Source: Candidatus Firestoneibacteriota bacterium
Lineage (GTDB): Bacteria > Oederibacteriota > JAAXVQ01
DNA: 17,904 nt
Assembly: GCA_013335425.1 (NCBI GenBank)
Contig: JAAXVQ010000009.1
Coordinates: 1-17,904 of the forward strand
Reading direction: 5' to 3'
The notes under the pieces are model-generated. The model made no database searches. It had not been told where the DNA came from and saw only the letters and a program-made list of their open reading frames with translations. Shown piece by piece: positions 15,472 to 17,904 of this stretch; the first letter of the stretch is position 1, and each line of letters begins with the position of its first letter. A program made the position numbers and the translations under genes.

Positions 15472-16620
15472 ATGTGGACCAAACAAGATTATGAATACAT
15501 GCAACAGGCGCTGTTGTTGGCGCGCCGCGGTCTGGGGACGACTTGGCCCAACCCCATGGTAGGCGCTGTGGTGGTTAAAAATCAAAAAGTGGTGGGAACC
15601 GGCTGGCACCGACGCGCCGGCGAAGCTCATGCCGAGGTATTGGCGCTGCGTCGGGCCGGCGTCGCGGCCCGAGGGGCAACGCTCTATTTGAATCTGGAAC
15701 CTTGTTCCCATCAAGGGCAAACGCCGCCCTGTGCGCCTCAGGTTGTGCGTGCGGGGGTGGCGCGGGTGGTGGCGGCCATGCGGGATCCGAACCCCAAAGT
15801 GTCGGGGCGCGGGTTTGCCTGTCTCAAGCAGGCAGGCATTCGGGTGGAAGTGGGTTTGCTCCGTCAGGAAGCGCAAGCACTCAACGAAGTTTTCATCAAG
15901 CGAATCACCACCGGGCTCCCGTTTGTGTTGGCTAAGGCGGCTCTGACTTTGGACGGGAAAATTGCCTGTGCCACGGGTGAATCCCGCTGGATCACCGGCT
16001 TGCCCGCCCGTCGTTATGCGCATCAATTGCGGGCCATGGCCGATGCGGTCATCGTGGGTGCAGGCACTCTTCGCCAGGACGATCCGGCTCTGACCGTCCG
16101 ACTGGCCAAGCCTTTGCGCGGCGGCCGGCCCTGGCGCGTGGTTTTGGAAGGGCGACGTGCGGTAGACCGTAAAGCGCAATTTTTTCGTTCATCCCCTAAC
16201 GGCGTAAAAATCGTTTTGGCTTCGGCTCTGGCTCGGCATCGCGCTCCGGTGCCGCCGGGCGCGGAATATTGGCACCTGCCGGGACCCGGAGGACGCGTGG
16301 ATCTGGAGGCTTTGTTGCGCAAGCTGGGGGAAGCCAAATGCAGTATGGTCTTGGTGGAAGGCGGCGCGGAAGTGCATGCCGCTTTCTTGGGGTTGGGAAC
16401 ACCTTCCGGAAAAAATTGGGTGGACCGTCTTCACTTTATTTATGCGCCGAAATTATTCGGCGGGCGCAAGGCTCCCGGCGTGATCGGGGGGACAGGTATT
16501 TTGCACCCGGACCAAGCCTTGCAGTTGGAGGACATCGGCTGGGAGACCTTGGGTCCGGACATCCTGCTCAAAGCCACACCAGTGGCTCCCCGCAAATCAC
16601 TGTCACGACGAAAGGTTTAA
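15472..16620 (+). CDS. ribD: Bifunctional riboflavin biosynthesis deaminase/reductase RibD
   Basis: RibD deaminates the pyrimidine product of GTP cyclohydrolase II and then reduces its ribose side chain with NADPH. The 382 residues have the deaminase domain first: His53 and Glu55 in GEAHAEVLAL, and Cys78 and Cys87 in PCSHQGQTPPC, the zinc site. The reductase domain starts near residue 150 (FVLAKAALTLDGKIACATGE, ADAVIVGAGTLRQDDPALT) and ends with LVEGGAEVHAAFL and APKLFGG. The length is close to E. coli RibD (367). ATG 15472 has GAGG at 15458-15461, spacing 10, with a small hairpin (CTGGG 15439-15443, CCCAG 15450-15454) just before it. The frame is open upstream to 15397, but that lies inside the terminator. 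It is the first gene behind the FMN riboswitch. Confidence 0.97.
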   Translation: MWTKQDYEYMQQALLLARRGLGTTWPNPMVGAVVVKNQKVVGTGWHRRAGEAHAEVLALRRAGVAARGATLYLNLEPCSHQGQTPPCAPQVVRAGVARVVAAMRDPNPKVSGRGFACLKQAGIRVEVGLLRQEAQALNEVFIKRITTGLPFVLAKAALTLDGKIACATGESRWITGLPARRYAHQLRAMADAVIVGAGTLRQDDPALTVRLAKPLRGGRPWRVVLEGRRAVDRKAQFFRSSPNGVKIVLASALARHRAPVPPGAEYWHLPGPGGRVDLEALLRKLGEAKCSMVLVEGGAEVHAAFLGLGTPSGKNWVDRLHFIYAPKLFGGRKAPGVIGGTGILHPDQALQLEDIGWETLGPDILLKATPVAPRKSLSRRKV

Positions 16621-16625
16621 AGCGG

Positions 16626-17267
16626 ATGTTTACGGGTTTGATCGCAGAATGCGGCAGGTTGGTCAAACGGGAGGCGACCGGCACCGTGTGGCGTTTGGGG
16701 ATGGAGGCGCCGCGGTTGGTCGAGGATTACTTGCGTGTGGGCGAATCCGTGGCCGTCAACGGCATTTGCCTGACCGTAGTGGAAGTGCGGCCGCCGTTTT
16801 TCAGTGTGGAGGCCGTTTCTGAGACTAGGGACAAGACCACCTTGTCCAATTGGGCAGTGGGCCAAAAGGTGAATCTGGAAAGAGCTTTACGTTTGAGCGA
16901 CCGTTTGGACGGCCACTTGGTGGCCGGGCATGTGGACGGGGTGGCGCGGGTTCAGGTTGTATGGCCGGAAGGTCCTTCCCGCAAGGTACGGTTCCAAGTA
17001 CCGCCGGAATTGGCACGCTATGTTGCCCGTAAAGGGTCCGTGGCTTTGGACGGCATCAGCCTGACCGTGGCGGAAATTCATACACCGAGCGCCTTTACCG
17101 TGGCCTTGATTCCCCATACGCTGGCTAAGACCACCGCAGAGGATTGGGCTGTGGGTGCGGCCGTCAATTTGGAAGTGGATTTGATATCCCGTTACTTGGA
17201 GCAGCTGGGCGCTCCTTCCGAGCCGGGAACGTTAAGTCTTGAACATTTACAGCAGGCGGGGTTTTAA
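16626..17267 (+). CDS. ribE: Riboflavin synthase, alpha-subunit type
   Basis: This enzyme converts two molecules of 6,7-dimethyl-8-ribityllumazine into riboflavin and a pyrimidine. The 213 residues match the usual family length and start with the hallmark MFTGLI. Two homologous lumazine-binding halves are visible: SVAVNGICLTV (41-51) in the first and SVALDGISLTV (138-148) in the second. SDRLDGHLVAGHVDG (91-105) is the conserved linker region. The start lies 5 bases after the ribD stop; AAAGG at 16611-16615 overlaps the end of ribD, so the two are translationally linked. The gene order RFN-ribD-ribE matches the classic operon. Confidence 0.97.
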   Translation: MFTGLIAECGRLVKREATGTVWRLGMEAPRLVEDYLRVGESVAVNGICLTVVEVRPPFFSVEAVSETRDKTTLSNWAVGQKVNLERALRLSDRLDGHLVAGHVDGVARVQVVWPEGPSRKVRFQVPPELARYVARKGSVALDGISLTVAEIHTPSAFTVALIPHTLAKTTAEDWAVGAAVNLEVDLISRYLEQLGAPSEPGTLSLEHLQQAGF

Positions 17268-17309
17268 TGAGTTTGCTTTAGATTAATCAGAGAGGCAGTG
17301 AGGAACATT

Positions 17310-17904
17310 ATGCAACATATTAAGGATGCCATTGAGGACATACGCCGCGGCCGAATGGTCATTGTAGTGGATGATGAAGAGCGTGAAAATGAAGGGGACT
17401 TGATCATGGCCGCTTCCAAAATCACTCCGCAGGCCGTCAATTTCATGGTTAAATCCGGGCGTGGTCTGGTGTGTGTGCCCATGACCGGCGAACGGTTGGA
17501 TGTTTTGCAATTGGGTTCCATGGTCCAGGAAAACAGCGAGCGTTTGAAGACGGCTTTTACGGTCTCGGTGGACGGCAAAGCCGGCGTAACTACCGGGATT
17601 TCCGCGAACGACCGGGCGCGCACCATCAAACTGCTGGTGGACTCCAAGACTCGACCCGAGGATCTGGCCCGTCCCGGCCATATTTTTCCCCTGCGGGCCC
17701 GGGAAGGCGGTGTCTTGGTGCGTGCGGGGCATACCGAAGCGGCCATGGACCTGGCGCGATTGGCAGGGTTGCCGGCGGCCGGGGTCATCTGTGAAATCAT
17801 GAATGAAGACGGCAGCATGGCGCGCATGCCGCAGTTGCGGCGTTTTGCGCGGCGGCACGGCTTGAAGATCATCGGGATCACCGATTTGATCCGCTATCGC
17901 CGCC
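17310..17904 (+). CDS. ribB: 3,4-dihydroxy-2-butanone 4-phosphate synthase (RibB or N-terminal half of RibBA), 3' end cut by window
   Basis: The product makes the four-carbon precursor of lumazine from ribulose 5-phosphate. The 198 visible residues cover the whole catalytic domain: [11 protein letters not shown] (21-31) with the acidic metal and substrate residues, [10 protein letters not shown] (121-130), and [14 protein letters not shown] followed by [11 protein letters not shown] (140-171). The frame is still open at the window edge, after ITDLIRYRR, the point where bifunctional RibBA proteins continue into GTP cyclohydrolase II. The operon order makes RibBA likely, but that half is not seen. 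GTGAGGA at 17298-17304 sits just before ATG 17310. The gene follows ribE by 42 bases; a four-codon frame (17267-17281) overlaps the ribE stop and is probably chance. Confidence 0.95.
   Translation, partial: MQHIKDAIEDIRRGRMVIVVDDEERENEGDLIMAASKITPQAVNFMVKSGRGLVCVPMTGERLDVLQLGSMVQENSERLKTAFTVSVDGKAGVTTGISANDRARTIKLLVDSKTRPEDLARPGHIFPLRAREGGVLVRAGHTEAAMDLARLAGLPAAGVICEIMNEDGSMARMPQLRRFARRHGLKIIGITDLIRYRR

Noticed and set aside
17267..17281. Four-codon frame overlapping the ribE stop (TAATG)
   Set aside because: Start-stop overlaps of this size are common by chance, and ribB has its own ribosome site.
17264..17881. Two overlapping minus-strand frames at the window end
   Set aside because: They lie opposite the unmistakable RibB domain on the + strand.

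Overview
The window comes from a Gram-negative-type (diderm) bacterium. Envelope proteins with outer-membrane and periplasmic architecture (PorV/UPF0164-like barrel, ExbB/ExbD/TonB, OmpA-like domain, FlgD-type Ig C-termini with PNPF motifs) dominate it. Together with Thr/Ser/Pro two-residue-repeat linkers and mid-range GC coding DNA, this style is typical of poorly cultured lineages such as Elusimicrobia, Omnitrophica, Goldbacteria and FCPU426-like bacteria. That placement is an inference from style, not from a marker gene. All recognised genes are on the + strand.

Layout: (1) 3-623 is the 3' end of a secreted protein with a Thr/Ser-rich linker and a FlgD-like C-terminal domain. (2) 624-1127 is an AT-rich gap with several short dyads, a triple 9-mer repeat and a near-consensus sigma70-type promoter (TTGACA-N17-TAAAAT). 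(3) 1146-6815 encodes a 1889-residue secreted protein of about 14 Ig-like modules in an alternating long/short pattern, ending in a FlgD-like domain. (4) 6905-8182 encodes a PorV/PorQ-type outer-membrane barrel fused to a FlgD-like Ig domain. (5) 8242-11373 encodes an exported protein built almost wholly of TPR-like repeats. (6) 11463-15208 encodes a proton-channel module: ExbB/TolQ, two tandem ExbD/TolR paralogues, a TonB-like transducer with the Ser-x3-His transmembrane motif, and an exported FlgD-Ig plus degenerate OmpA-like protein. (7) 15191-17904 is a riboflavin biosynthesis operon: promoter, FMN riboswitch (RFN element), intrinsic terminator, ribD, ribE and a ribB/ribBA cut by the window edge.

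The genes from 1146 to 15208 look like one functional neighbourhood. A secreted multi-Ig filament or adhesin, an outer-membrane barrel, a periplasmic TPR scaffold and a proton-motive-force motor with its transducer lie in a row, with FlgD-like Ig domains in both the secreted cargo and the machinery. It recalls Tol-Pal and the Agl-Glt gliding apparatus of Myxococcus but matches neither gene for gene; this is the best candidate for an undescribed system. The riboflavin operon is a separate housekeeping unit whose leader carries a clear, testable alternative-pairing switch.
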